Shown piece after piece: positions 36,883-47,972 of a stretch of DNA of 64,000 nucleotides. Position numbers and translations under genes: made by a program. Origin of the DNA: Mucidula mucida (taxonomy: Eukaryota > Basidiomycota > Agaricomycetes > Agaricales > Physalacriaceae); assembly GCA_015501055.1 (NCBI GenBank), contig JADNYV010000110.1:53317-117316 (forward strand), read 5' to 3'. The notes under the pieces were generated by a model. That model saw nothing but the letters and a program-made list of their open reading frames with translations, searched no databases and was not told where the DNA came from. The number at the start of each line of letters is the position of its first letter. Positions within the stretch are counted from its first letter, which is position 1.

Positions 36883-38816
36883 ATGACCGCGGTTCTAACG
36901 ATCGCTGGCTCGGATTGCAGTGGCGGCGCCGGGATTCAAGTAGGCGATAGCCCTTTCGACGCGTCTTGCCAGCGCTGACGCTAACCTCAAGGCGGATCTG
37001 AAGACATTTACTGCCATGGGTGCTACGGTGCCAGCGCAATCACTGCCCTCGTCGCGGAGAACACTGTCGGAGTACAGGATGTCCATCCATCGCCGCCAGC
37101 GTTTTTAAAGCAGCAGGTATGATATATCGTACAATGCTCCCGCGATTTGACTCATAGCTCGGCGTAGATTCTCTCTGTTCTGGAGACATCAAAATGGATG
37201 CGCTGAAGACGGGTATGCTGTTTGACGCGTCGATTACCCGCGCCGTCGTAGAGACACTCAAGGCGCACTATGCGAACGAATCCATGCCCCCGTTGGTCTG
37301 CGATCCGGTCTGTGTCGCCACTTCGGGCCATTCGCTGCTCAATCCGGATGCAATACAAGTCATGATTGAAGATTTGTTTCCTCTCGCTACCATAATCACC
37401 CCAAACAAGTCCGAGGTCGAACTCTTGCTTTCGCATGGCCCCCTCAACCCTACCCTCCAATCCAAACCCTTGAAGAAATGCTAGTGGCGGGCAAATCCTT
37501 TCTCGAAACATGGCCGACTTCTGTTTTACTAAAAGGAGGTCATTTAAACGCGACACTGGAGCAGGTATACGCGCTTTCAGCTGCTCATCCAGAAATTACG
37601 CTCTACCAAGATGGCCCATTCGGCGAGAACATGGAGATCTGCAGACCGGAAGGACTATCACGCAGATGGTCGTTGTTGTGGATATGTTACACCAGCACGG
37701 AGAAGAGAACGTCGCCTTACTGATCCGACCGAGAATTGACTCGATGAGCACTCACGGTACAGGATGTACGCTGAGCGCCGCTATCGCGTGTGGATTAGCA
37801 ACAGGACATACTCGTAAGTTGTTCGTAGCCTTTGCTTCTCTATCTGATCTTGACTTAGTACTTGATGCGGTCAGAGAGGCGACCGTCTATACGCACCTCG
37901 GTATTGAGACGGCTACTGCTATCGGACACGGTCATGGTCCTCTGAACCATATGCATTCCATCTCCCAATCAATCATACCAAGGTACATCTTATTTTCTCT
38001 CGTTGATGGCCTCTCATTGTTGCAGCCCGACGGCGAGCAATCCATACCCGTTTACACGACGGCTGATACAGGACAACTTGAAAATCTGGAAAGCATACGT
38101 ACAACACCCATTCGTCATTCAACTTGCTCAGGGTGTTTTACCGCAAGAGTCCTTCCTGCACTTTGCCAAGTAAGCGCCTCGACATATACCAATTTTGTTC
38201 TCAAGCCTTTGCATAGACAAGACTATCATTATCTCCGATATTACGCGCGCGCATACAGCCTGCTGGCAGCGAAAAGTACTTCATTCCCTGCTATTGCATC
38301 GGCTACTCAAACTATCCTCAATGTGCTCCACGAGATCAAGAACCACACTGAGTTCTGCGCCAAATATGGCATACCACTGAGGAGCTCAGCACCACACCAG
38401 AAAGCACCGCAACGATGGCGTACGGTGGGTATCTCTTGGATATTGGCTTGCAAGGTGACGCGACCAAGTTGATGATGGCGTTGTTGGCGTGTTTACTGGG
38501 GTATGGTGAGGTGGGGCTGTGGATCAGGAAGGTTGCGGCTCAAGGGAAGGACGGGTTTATTGTTGAGGGCAATCCGTACGTTCATTGGATCGAGGACTAT
38601 GCAGGGGAGATGTATCAGGGTGCGGTCAGGCTTGGGCTTGGTGAGTTGGCGAGATACATGGGTAACGGTACTAACCATGCTGGTGTAGAAACAATTGAGA
38701 AATGCGCGATGAACGACCCGCCGTCTGCGTTGCGGTACGCGGAATGGTGTGAGGTGTGGCAGAAGTGTACGAGGTTGGAGAAGGGGTTTTGGGATATGGC
38801 GATGAATTTGGCGTGA
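36883..38816 (+). CDS. THI20: THI20-type HMP/HMP-P kinase fused to TenA thiaminase II
   Basis: Bifunctional thiamine-pyrimidine enzyme. The kinase domain phosphorylates hydroxymethylpyrimidine and its phosphate; the TenA domain salvages pyrimidine from degraded thiamine. Kinase motifs: LTIAGSDCSGGAGIQ, ADLKTFTAMG, CYGASAITALVAENTVGVQD, TPNKSEVELL, and the anion-hole loop STHGTGCTLSAAIACG. TenA motifs: QDYHYLRYYARAYSLLAAKS, the probable nucleophile Cys in MALLACLLGYGEVG, and NPYVHWIEDYAGEMY, ending at 38816. Introns include 36935-36991 and about 37118-37168. Three joins need one added base each: the GGG run at 37018-37020, the C-rich stretch at about 37437-37458, and GAGATCTGCAG at about 37637. 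All else is conserved, so these are probably assembly losses. Nearest neighbours are unrelated, and I saw no TPP riboswitch. Confidence 0.88.
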
Positions 38817-39598
38817 GGCTAGAGAAGAACGTAAGATTAAATGTATGCCATTCTGATCGTAATCTTTCCAGGCATTTCGACTAAAGTCCCACGACTGCTG
38901 CTTTACTGATCTGCTGCAGAACTATATCAATTGCGGCTGCGGGTGCACTACATTGGTAGACGAAGCCAATTGGTCACATATTCTCTGCTGGCGCATATAT
39001 TCAAAAGCGCGCTGACCTCGCTCCTTCCTAATACCATCACTTCTCCTTCGCTTTTAAGGCCTACCAACGGATAACCTCCAAGCGCAAGATCCAATTTCTT
39101 CCACAGATTCACCGTCTCGCCATGGGATGCTGCAAATCTTGTCGACATAAAGGGCGGACAATAGTACCAGTCTGGTCACTCACATTGGGCAACCGCAAGA
39201 CAAAGTATCACATTTGTATATGATATTTGAACATTGGGAAAACCTACGTGTGTTTTTTTTGGACCATGGCTGCCTGACCGTCATCGCCTTGCCCGGTTTC
39301 CATGGCGGGGTGGATTCATTGGTTCTCAGTATGCATGAGGTGTTGCGTTAAGGGTACGTGATCACGTCCTTGTGGCGCGACTGCTTACGCACACTTAATA
39401 TGTGCATCCTAGGAGCAAAGGAAAACATTACCAGGCTACACAAAGATTCGATTTAGACTCAAGGCCTGGACACCCAACTGTGCGCAGATGTTTTTAGTGG
39501 ACTATACAAGCAAGATATCGAGAGTGTTTTTAGGCGCGGGCACTATATGTAAAAGGAAGTACCGACACTTTTTGTGTGGAATGTTGTGCGTCCAGCAG
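38817..39598. other. intergenic, no confident gene
   Basis: A minus-strand frame at 38948-39148 contains ASHGETVNLW, faintly like the HGEPVNLF segment of the P450s, but nothing around it supports a P450 remnant. Confidence 0.35.
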
Positions 39599-40497
39599 CT
39601 ACCTCTCTGCTTGTACCTGATTCCAGTACTGAAAAACTACTTTACACTGTACGTTTCGCCATCCGTTGTGAACCTGTTGATGAAGAGTCAAAGAGATGGA
39701 CACCAAACCGTCAAGTAAAACTTGCCTATAATCCCAAGGCTCAGGCTCTGACGCATTGATCAAGTGCATGTATGCCTTCGCATGTGCAGGTCCACTGACA
39801 AGGAAGGCTTCGATGGGTGGAATGCCACCATCAGACGCCACCAGATGGGCGTAGTGGAATCTGATGGTCTTTGGTGTGAGCCCAATCGAAGTCTCGAAGT
39901 CGAGGAAATGCATACCGCAAGCCTTCCTTCCCGTAAATGTTTTGACAAAGCTCCATGAGATATGCCGCGATCTTTTTCTGCACCGCCAGCCCAAGGAAGA
40001 CGGCCGTCTCTGGGATGACTGGGAGGAAGGGCGCCAGGTTTCCCGTGACTATCATGGCCTTGGGAAGGTCGCCGTGGACTGGGAGGCGGAACGATGCGAG
40101 GGATTCTTTCGCGGCGGCAAAGAAGCTTGCGGAGACAGTGTTGGCTTGGGTGTATGCGGCGAGGGACATGGTCAGTGGGTCAGTGGAGTTGGCGGGTTCG
40201 TATGAGAATGCTAACACGCTATTAGCATATAACGTGACTTCGAGAACATCTAAGATTACCATTGAAGACGACAACATTTGGGGGACCCAATTCCTTGGCG
40301 ACTGTGTCGAACGCAGCCTTGATGCTTTCGGGTTTGGTGATGTCAATGGTGAATGGGTAAAACGCATCGGTGCTGCGTTTAGCAGTACGCGATCCGACTG
40401 CGACCTTGTAGTCTTGCTTGAGGAGGGCGTGTGCGACCGAGTCACCAATGTTGGGGCCAGCGCCGATGATGAGAGCGACGCGTTGAGGGGAAGACAT
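39599..40497 (-). CDS. Short-chain dehydrogenase/reductase-like protein
   Basis: The start at 40497 (MSSPQRVALIIGAGPNIGDS) places the Rossmann glycine motif GAGPNIG at the N-terminus. It is followed by DITKPESIKAAFDTVAKELG, the usual second acidic strand and helix. After an intron near 40250-40195 come MSLAAYTQANTVSASFFAAA and AMIVTGNLAPFLPVIPETAV. The helix that normally holds YxxxK reads FLGLAVQKKIAAYL, so the catalytic Tyr appears to be replaced by Leu/Phe while a Lys is kept, as in some divergent fungal SDRs. A further intron (GTATGC...CATCAG, about 39919-39865) leads to HYAHLVASDGGIPPIEAFL and INASEPEPWDYR. Exact 3' end uncertain. Substrate unknown. Confidence 0.78.
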
Positions 40498-40536
40498 AGT
40501 GAGCAGTATTTGTGAGATGGCGACCGACAAGACGCG

Positions 40537-40544
40537 TTATATAA
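40537..40544 (-). promoter_or_regulatory. TATA box of the SDR gene
   Basis: TTATATAA, about 40 nt upstream of the SDR ATG at 40497. Confidence 0.55.
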
Positions 40545-41004
40545 GACGCTCAGCTATATTCCGATCGGACGGGAATTGACATAGCGCCCCAGTAAGCTAT
40601 GTGTTGTACTGGCGCAGCAGACCGGTGGGAGACGTCAGAGAGTAAGACTAGTGTGTAACAACCGACAGAACCGTAGAGAGAGCGGGGCGGATTAGTAATC
40701 AAGTAGTAGGCAAGACGCCTCTCATCATGATGAGACGACAAGCTCGAAATCAAGAGGGGGAGCACTTCAGGAACAACACCCAACGTGAAGAGGAGAGCAT
40801 CGACCACCCACTTGAAGTGAACAACACCGATCATTTAAGCGAAGATGACAACAAGACCACCATGCAAAGAGGGCAGCACCCAAGGAGAGGACCTTGCGCG
40901 AAGAGAACAGCATCACGCGCACCGACATGAGGAGGACGACCACCTCCGAAGAACACCATCTCGAAGGAGAACCGCATGCGGCGGCATCACCCGCACCGGA
41001 TATC
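40545..41004. other. intergenic, purine-rich, no gene
   Basis: A run of GA-rich plus-strand sequence (AAGAGGAGAGCATCG and similar) lies at 40730-40970. No supported gene. Confidence 0.45.
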
Positions 41005-42355
41005 CTATTTGACATCAAAAGTAGATAACACATCAAGCCTACTTTTTTGATTTCCCGTAGTTTCTTTCGTAGTCTCTGTAGAGACGGGGGGCTGCTGATT
41101 ACTACTGCCTAGTCGGCTGAACATTTCTGGGCATTGTTTCCGAAAAGGTTGGGTCTCTTGTTTTGGGATTTGATGGCAAACTACTGACATTGTTCCAAGC
41201 CTGCGATTGCCTATTTCGACTTGAAGAGCAGCATCTCGCTCTTGTTCTCAATTCATGCATTACGTGCTTCCCGTGCGCGTATATCATACGTCCAGAGGAA
41301 AGATTCAAGCAACACTCTACCTTCCCTGCCATCAATATTGCAAGAATGGCAGCACCACCGTCTTATGCCGACTCCGTCTCTAACCACTCAACTTATCATC
41401 GTTATCGGCTGTAGGAGACCTGAGAGACTTTGGCTCTCCTACCTTATACCGCCACCATCCATCTCGGTCTTCCTCCGGAGACAGTGGTTATTTATCAACT
41501 GAAGATCTTCATCTCCAATTGCTCCTGTATTAGACCCTAGACTGAACGCGCTCCTTGACGCTTACCGCTGGACTCGAATTGACACGGAGTATAGTGAGCT
41601 GATTGAGCCGTTCAGTAGTGATTGTCCTACCTTGATATTGCATAATTGACGTCGAGGTGACAGCGGAACTATGGCTAGTTGCGAACGCGGGGCGTTCCAA
41701 AGAGGATCCGTATGTTACGTGGCCAGGCAATCTCGTAGAGACGCATGTCTCCGAGCTGGTCCGCCTCGTTGATGCCTACGGCTTCTTGGATGATAACAAC
41801 CATGGACGAAGAGTGGGGCGATCTTGAAGAAAGTGAGCCTTTCCAGGTTTCTTTCCCCTTCCCAGCGCTGACGATAGACCCCGAAAGCGCTTACGCATCT
41901 CAAAGTTGAGGTGCCCTTCATACATGGCTTGAAAGACTGGAGTACGTCTTTACCATACTTGCCACTCGGTGTGTGCTTACCATCGCAGTGAACGACTCAT
42001 GAAATTGAACGAGGACACGCGCGATGATGATAACTTTGTGTTTATCCCCGGGTACCGATCCACGCACCCCGCATCCGTCGCATGGAAGAAATGGGAGAAC
42101 ATGGCATACACGATGGGAGAACACGTCGAGCGCGCGGGGACGCGGCGTTTCATATGCGGGAATTTCAAAGTTTATGTAGTGGAATACGTGGATAGGGAGC
42201 AGTTTGGTGCTTTGAAATCGGGTGAGTGGCTGCTTTCTATACGAGATGAGCGGCTGATCATATTTCAATTAGCTATGCGGCGTCTGCTGATGACTCAGGG
42301 GATGTCAGAGTCTGTGAATCTGCGCTCGGAAGCGTTGTTGTCGTACAGGGCTTGA
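41005..42355 (+). repeat. inverted segmental duplication, block B
   Basis: Reverse-oriented counterpart of 26713-28237. It covers the upstream region (AAAGTAGATAAC, GAAAAGGTTGGGTCTCTTG, CAAGCCTGCGATT) and all coding exons. It is shorter because of internal deletions. Confidence 0.75.
41346..42355 (+). pseudogene. decayed copy B of the unassigned duplicated gene
   Basis: Starts MAAPPSYADSVS like copy A, but the next homologous segment (LSAVGDLRDFGSPTLYRHHP) is in another frame. About 130 bp coding for the Ser/Pro-rich middle of copy A is missing, and a TAG follows QLLLY. Later segments remain recognisable: YRWTRIDTEYSELIEPFS, ELWLVANAGRSKEDPYVTWP, a WGDLEES segment shifted in frame, and FIPGYRSTHPASVAWKKWEN, ending RSEALLSYRA at 42355. 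Several breaks are multi-base and not in homopolymers, so unlike other frameshifts in this window this looks like genuine decay. Confidence 0.65.
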
Positions 42356-42435
42356 GTTTGATGTGTTGAATGGGATTCTTACTGCGATCACCAACAACTG
42401 GGAAATACTACCTATGTTTCTATACATGTATAAGA

Positions 42436-44384
42436 TTACAAGCTCTGAGGCTTGATCATCGCTTGCAACGGCCGGCCGCGCCACACAGGCACTGTATGGT
42501 ACCGGAACGCAACATCCTCAGCACTACACCTCAATTAGCTCCCAACCCCTCTAACAGGATACTATCACTCACCTTGTCTCGTGCAGCGTCATGTCCAGCC
42601 TCCGCATTGAATAGCCGAACATGAGATACAACTCCGCCCAAGCCAGGCTAACCCAACACCAAGTTAGCATTCAAGTTGTTGTAAGACAGCGGAATAGTAC
42701 TATCAGACGCACTTGATAGCAATACAGCTACGAGGTCCTTTCGAGAACACAACGAGGTACTTGTCAAGGAGCTTTGAATCAGCATTGGTCCATCGTTCCG
42801 GGTTAAACGCGTGCGGGTCAGGGAAGATATTCGGGTTGAGGAGAACGAAGGATACGCCCGAGCTGACGATGCTCTGTATATAAGATCATTGATTTGAGAA
42901 CGGCTACACTTGAGTGTGTACTCACGTTCGACGGCACGGTCACGCCATCGATAACCACAGGCGCGTCGTTCACGCGCGGCAGGGCACGGTTACACCTAGA
43001 CTCAATCTCAGCGATTCTTTGATGATGCCAGTCTGCATCGGAGCCTATCAGCACTGCATAACACTAAAAGGGTGTTACTTACGAGATAAGGAAGCTTCTC
43101 GAGCTGCTCGTACGAGAGCGGAATATCCTTGTCCGGCCATGCTGCAACGAGCTCGCTCTCCAGCTTTTCTTGATCGCCGGATTGTTAGGACATGGAAGAA
43201 GCCAATGACCATCGCATTGCTCGTCGTGTCTGTCCCGGCAAGTAGGAACGCCAGAGCCTGGGAAATCGGGATCAACATATTACACTTCATACTACAAAGC
43301 GCACTCACCTCCTCCATCAACGACTTTTTCGACGGCACCTGCTGCGACTTGAGCAGCTCCGGGGTGACCAAATGGTGATACACCGTCTCGTGGTTCATAT
43401 GGCTCAACGACGCGGATTCGCCAGGATCCCGTCGATCTGTTTGACAGAAAGTGGCGCAGCTGCACTACACCCACGATGTCCGGGTTCAGCAGGCTCGTAG
43501 CCCAATCCGGTAGGAGGTGCAGGACGTTCAGGATGGGAAGTGCTTCGTGGCGGTCATGATCGGCATGGCGCTTTCAATGGCGACGAGGATGGGGTGGTTG
43601 AAGTTCGGGGCGGAGAGACCCTCGAAGGAGTGTGCGTAGCAGTAGGCAGTGACGATGTCCATGGTTACAGCGCGAAGGCCTCTGAATAGGTTGGCGGGCT
43701 TGTCTGTATATACCGTGGTCAAACGCTCAATGAAGAAGTCGACCTAGACACTCATGTGAGTGAGGAACCTGGGTATGTGTGGATAGAGGCGCGCATCACC
43801 TTTTCCTGAACCAGTCCTTCCAACTTCAAGATGGCGCGTCGTGAGAAGAGTGGATTCAAAATCTCCCTCCGTTTCTTGTGATCTTGCTTGTCGATGTATC
43901 CGAATGATGATTCGTCTTCGCCAAAACATTTGTAGAAAGCGGGCTCCTTGGTAAACTTGGAGTAGGACGGATAGATGGCGAAGTACGCTTCGGGACTGCT
44001 GAAATGCAACTGAACAAAGGTTAATTCAGGTATTCCAACTGCGGATTTGACAGTATCGTACTTCATTCGGTCGCACTCGGATAACAGGACCTGGTGGCAG
44101 AACACGTTTAGATGAGAAGCAAATGCATCGACACTGGAATTACCATAGATGGCGTGCAATTGTTCAAGATGTTCCACAAATCCTCCATCCAGCCAGACCT
44201 CGTAGTACGCTTGGTACTTGTTCGTCAAAGCAGCGAGCCGCGGGCCGGGGAATTTGCGCAGTGGATGGAAGACGAGGCGTGCAAGAACGACATAGACCAC
44301 GCGCAGGACAAGCAATCCGAGTGAAAGCTCCAGGTAGGAGCGCTGCAGGAGAAAGTCTTTCACCGCAGTCGAGGTGAAGGACAT
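42436..44384 (-). CDS. Cytochrome P450 monooxygenase (P450-4)
   Basis: The start at 44384 gives [20 protein letters not shown], a membrane anchor, then [20 protein letters not shown]. Other landmarks: [38 protein letters not shown], the I-helix [23 protein letters not shown], and the haem loop [12 protein letters not shown], where Ala replaces the usual Gly after Cys, a tolerated variant. The C-terminus [18 protein letters not shown] ends at 42436. Short frame slips occur at GGG 43535-43537, TTT 43440-43442, near 43425, TT 43192-43193 and TTTT 43165-43168; most are mended by adding one base to a homopolymer, so the gene is probably intact in the organism. More diverged from P450-1/2/3, but the same family layout. 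Confidence 0.85.
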
Positions 44385-44421
44385 TGTGGATGCGAATTCC
44401 CGTGGATCCAGCGACCTCCAG

Positions 44422-44428
44422 CCTTATA
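44422..44428 (-). promoter_or_regulatory. TATA box of P450-4
   Basis: Reads TATAAGG on the minus strand, about 40 nt upstream of the ATG at 44384. Confidence 0.5.
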
Positions 44429-45169
44429 TCGCTTGTAGCCCCGTATGTCTTTACGGCACAGAAAAGGGAAAAACATCTGATGGAAAATGGGGTTCGTGTA
44501 CTGATTAATTGGGGGTCGAAAAGAATTCGCGTCGGGAGCTATTATTTTGAGAGTCTTCGAGCGAGGCCTCAGGGAATATAGCATCGTGCTGTATCTTGCG
44601 TCGTGCAGCCCAAAATGCCTGGACATAGACGGGACCTATGGCATCGTAGTACCACGATGTGCCGTTCTTTTTTGATGAAGTACATCCCCATATACGCATA
44701 GGCTGCTCTTTGACAGCGAACTGCAGGGAAGCGGAGCCAATAGCTTGGCGTAGATTTCATTTTGTGCCGACGTTCGGGCGCACAAGATGGAGCCGGTTGC
44801 AAGATTCATTCAGGCAATGGGAACCGGGCGGGGGAGGACGCAACATCGTGGGTCGTCAAGAGGCGGTAAGGGTGTTACTTCCGTTTTGGGCGATGTCGAG
44901 TCAACGCGTCTTGCTTGACGTGTCAACTAGCTGCGATGATCTCGCAAATGTCCGGAATGCGCTTGGAGAAGAGAAGTCTACGCTCTTACGCGTGGATGAC
45001 TTGAAATGGAATTGTTAGGGACGTGATACTACTATATTGTTGTTTGTGGCGTTCAATCCTTCTGATTACCACATGAATTTGCGTCGACGCACGGGCCTCA
45101 GTCCTTAGAATGCGGGCAGTGCGGTCTCGCTAGGAATTTTTTCAAAAAATTCTTCTGTCCAACTGATGT
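44429..45169. other. intergenic between P450-4 and tRNA-Ile
   Basis: A 119-codon plus-strand frame at 44659-45018 shows no family resemblance and no splice context, so it is treated as chance. Confidence 0.45.
45144..45149 (-). terminator. RNA polymerase III terminator of tRNA-Ile copy 1
   Basis: On the minus strand a T6 run begins about 20 nt beyond the tRNA 3' end. It is part of the palindrome GAATTTTTTCAAAAAATTC. Confidence 0.6.
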
Positions 45170-45242
45170 GGCCAACGTGGGGATCGAACCCAAGACCTTC
45201 GCGTTATTAGCACGACGCTCTAACCAACTGAGCTAGTCGGCC
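45170..45242 (-). tRNA. tRNA-Ile (anticodon AAT), copy 1
   Basis: 73 nt, intron-less. The acceptor stem GGCCGAC pairs with GTTGGCC, with one G-T. A-box TAGCTCAGTTGG and B-box GGTTCGATCCC are intact. The anticodon loop CTAATAA gives AAT. It is inverted relative to the copy at 47456, differing by a single base in the D loop. Confidence 0.95.
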
Positions 45243-45335
45243 GATAACGTCCATTCCGGTGCGCCACACTCAAATCGATTGATCCTCCTTCCAACCAATG
45301 TTCGGTAGTACTAGATACTAGATATTATCTTCATT

Positions 45336-46879
45336 TTATTTTGGCGCGCCTACCCACTCCATCTCTATATCTACATCATGGAGCCATTTGCCCAATCCCA
45401 CAGGAAAGTCAAGGGACTTGCGCGGAAGGTTTAGCGTATACGAGCCTTCGGGCGATGAGAATTCAAACGACGGTATGAACCACGCCCATGCAAGGAACAT
45501 CTAAATCGAATTGTCAACAACATTTCTCGAAGTGTGATGCGACCAACCTGTCCCATATACAACTTAATCCGTATCTCTCGCCTCGCGTCGACGATGACTT
45601 CCGGCGACGTTAACGTGTATACCTTCAACTCGCCTTCTAGGACCTACGGACATGGTCAGTGGGAAAGAATGTTGGAAGACTGAACGCAACAAACATCTTC
45701 CTTCTCCTCCATTTCGCAAACCGCCTGACCATCTTGCCCTTGTCCCACTTGCCTTCATGACCGAATACTTCATGCCCGATACGTCCTGCTCGGTTGACAT
45801 CTCCAACGTGGGTTTCCAAAAGCTGGATTAACTCGTCATCGTAGCGCGCTAAACTCGCCGTAATCGATCCTCTGACGAGACGCGGTGGCGGGTACATCCG
45901 AAGCGTGATTTTGGAGATGCGTACGCGTCCGGAGGGAGAGTCAGGCTGGGGAGAGAGCATGCGCGCGTAATAGTGCAAATAACGCCTCTGACTGGGTATG
46001 CTCACTCCCTGTTTGGCCTGCTTCCCATCCGTGACTGGTTTCATACGGCGTGAGGTGTGAAGCGCGAGAATACTGTGCAAAGCATCGGTAGTCGTATTTG
46101 TGGATTTTTCGGTAGAAGTACGAGCAGAGGAGGGTATAGAAGAGGCGATCTTTGACGCGAGCGTACTAGCAGGGGTAACGGTACCAATGGTGGATGCAGG
46201 AGTAATCTGCTTTGACGAATCTGATACGTCCTCGGTATCCGTAGCATTTTGGGATTCTGATTCCTCAACGTGAGCCTCGTCATCGTCTTCAAGAGTCGGT
46301 ACGGCATCAATCAGCTCGTCTGCGCGTTGATCAGCCGATTCTTCCGTTGACGCTGCCCGAGTCTTTTGGTCCATCGCCATTTCTAAAAGTAAATACGCGC
46401 ATGCCATTGTACCCGAACGACCTTTTCCAGCTGAATGTGCGTGCCAGTGTCAATAAGGGCCGTATCGTAAACCTCAACTACACACCTTTACAATGTACAA
46501 CGGCCACCCTATCTTCGGATCCCGCCAGCCACGTCCTTATCTCTGAAGCAATGAGAGGCAGATACGCCACGGGTGGTGCATGGTGGTCTGGCCAAGGCCA
46601 CCTACTAACCCGCCCATCGAATACGCTCTCCTCGTACCCGCCTCCACTTTCACTGAGTGGACAAAAATTCCAGACCCAGAATGCCTGTCCGTGACGTTCG
46701 GTAAGGAAACGCTTGACGTCGCCGCGTTTGTTGCGGTAAAGGCCCTCGATGCCTGAAGCGGGGTAGCCCATGATGATCAGGCGAGGGTTAACATAGACTA
46801 GATCCAGCTCAACGTCAAGCTCAGCGTCTGTGAAGCGGGCCTTTGGTCCAGAGACAAGGCGGCGAATGTACGAGGTCAT
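45336..46879 (-). CDS. PTEN: PTEN-type phosphatidylinositol-3,4,5-trisphosphate 3-phosphatase
   Basis: Removes the 3-phosphate of PIP3 and so opposes PI3-kinase signalling at the membrane. The N-terminus MTSYIRRLVSGPKARF parallels the PIP2-binding motif of PTEN. Next come LDLVYVNPRLIIMGYPASG and the WPD-loop (WPWPDHHAPP). The active-site P-loop HCKAGKGRSG, with the two Lys that favour PIP3, is assembled across an intron (GTGTGTAG...TTCAG, about 46490-46423) that splits the Ala codon. A long acidic Ser/Thr-rich insert (about 46340-46050) separates the phosphatase from the C2 domain (RYLHYYARMLS, VRISKITLRMYPPPRL, WDKGKMVRRFAKWRRR, EIRIKLYMGQVGW). The C-terminus MEWVGAPK has the stop at 45336. 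The gene lies between two inverted tRNA-Ile genes. All exons are in frame. Confidence 0.9.
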
Positions 46880-47455
46880 CGTTATGATGACTGATTTGAG
46901 GGGAATGGAGATATTTAACGCGCGGAGCTAAGCGGACGACCGGACATGATGGTGGTGACGTCAAGAGCTGTGCTCGGTGCTCATCGACGTTCCGAACTTG
47001 TAATCAGTGTCACTATTAGTGGGTAGCTACAGGTACCACACTGGAATCCAGAAAATGACAAGGCAGAGAACACCTGTTAAATTGATGACCTATTGACGCG
47101 TTGTCCCAAATCCAGTTGCATGCACGAGCCCTCCAGCGGTGTCGCAGAGCTATGCGGTTATAATCAGATGGATTGTACTGTGTGCAGTGGACCTTCAGTG
47201 GACCAGGGTTCAACGTACATTGAAGGCTAAGCAACTCGCATAAAACTCCAAGTTCGCGGTCACTGACACTTGCAGTTCAAGTCATCCTCAAATACCGCGT
47301 CAGAGGGTCATTTATTCCCCTCCAAGCGCATTCCGCACATTTTCGACATGAAGGCGGCGAGTCGACGCGCCGAACAAGACGCGTTGACTTGGAAGTTATG
47401 GAAGGAGAAAGTCTGATCGATCAACTTGTATGTGGCGCACTAGAAATATTATGTC
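46880..47455. other. intergenic between PTEN and tRNA-Ile copy 2
   Basis: No gene seen; presumably the PTEN promoter at the left end. The last ~35 nt (TGTGGCGCAC...) resemble the 5' flank of tRNA copy 1. Confidence 0.5.
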
Positions 47456-47528
47456 GGCCGACTAGCTCAGCTGGTTAGAGCGTCGTGCTAATAACGCGAA
47501 GGTCTTGGGTTCGATCCCCACGTTGGCC
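47456..47528 (+). tRNA. tRNA-Ile (anticodon AAT), copy 2
   Basis: 73 nt and identical to copy 1 except C for T in the D loop (GCTCAGCTGG). Anticodon loop CTAATAA. A TTTT run at 47536-47539 and a T5 run at 47546-47550 follow as Pol III terminators. The 5' flank word TGTGGCGCAC is shared with copy 1 at a similar distance. Confidence 0.95.
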
Positions 47529-47972
47529 AGTTATCTTTTATGTTCTTTTTATTGAGCCTGTTCGATCCATTAGGTAAGCCAACACTTTTTGCTTCCTACT
47601 CTCTCCATGCCAGAAACACGTCGAAAGGCCACCAAGAAGCCATAGTGCCCATTCCAGCTAACCTGCGGGATGGAGCTCTCTTCTGTCTTCTCCTTTAGAA
47701 GCAAAGGCGATGACCGACAAACACAACGCCAGCCACTCAGTCTTTCTCGTGTCATCCCGACACGAGGCGTCCACTTTGAAATCAAATTCGCCATGACCAC
47801 CTCGAAAAGACCACAGCCATTCATGTCGGATTGCCTTTTCTGGACGACAAGCGCGTCTGTGGACAATGGTGGGCCAAACACAATGGCAAGGGGTTATGTG
47901 GACCGCACGCGTCGCTGGCGTATATAAACTACGCGTCGTTTCTCTGTCTCCTCTCCCCGAACGAACGATACT
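47529..47972. other. intergenic upstream of the acidic/Pro-rich gene
   Basis: Several overlapping frames occur on both strands, but none is convincing. It carries the TATA box listed next. Confidence 0.45.
47921..47928 (+). promoter_or_regulatory. TATA box of the acidic/Pro-rich gene
   Basis: TATATAAA, 45-52 nt upstream of the ATG at 47973. Confidence 0.6.

Noticed and set aside
38948..39148. Possible P450 fragment (ASHGETVNLW resembles HGEPVNLF in the P450s)
   Set aside because: The match is only about eight residues with no flanking P450 motifs.
41346..42355. Copy B of the duplicated gene as a functional gene
   Set aside because: It lacks the middle coding region and has several frame changes and stops that are not homopolymer losses.
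44659..45018. 119-codon plus-strand ORF between P450-4 and tRNA-Ile
   Set aside because: No family resemblance or splice context; overlaps the P450-4 promoter region.
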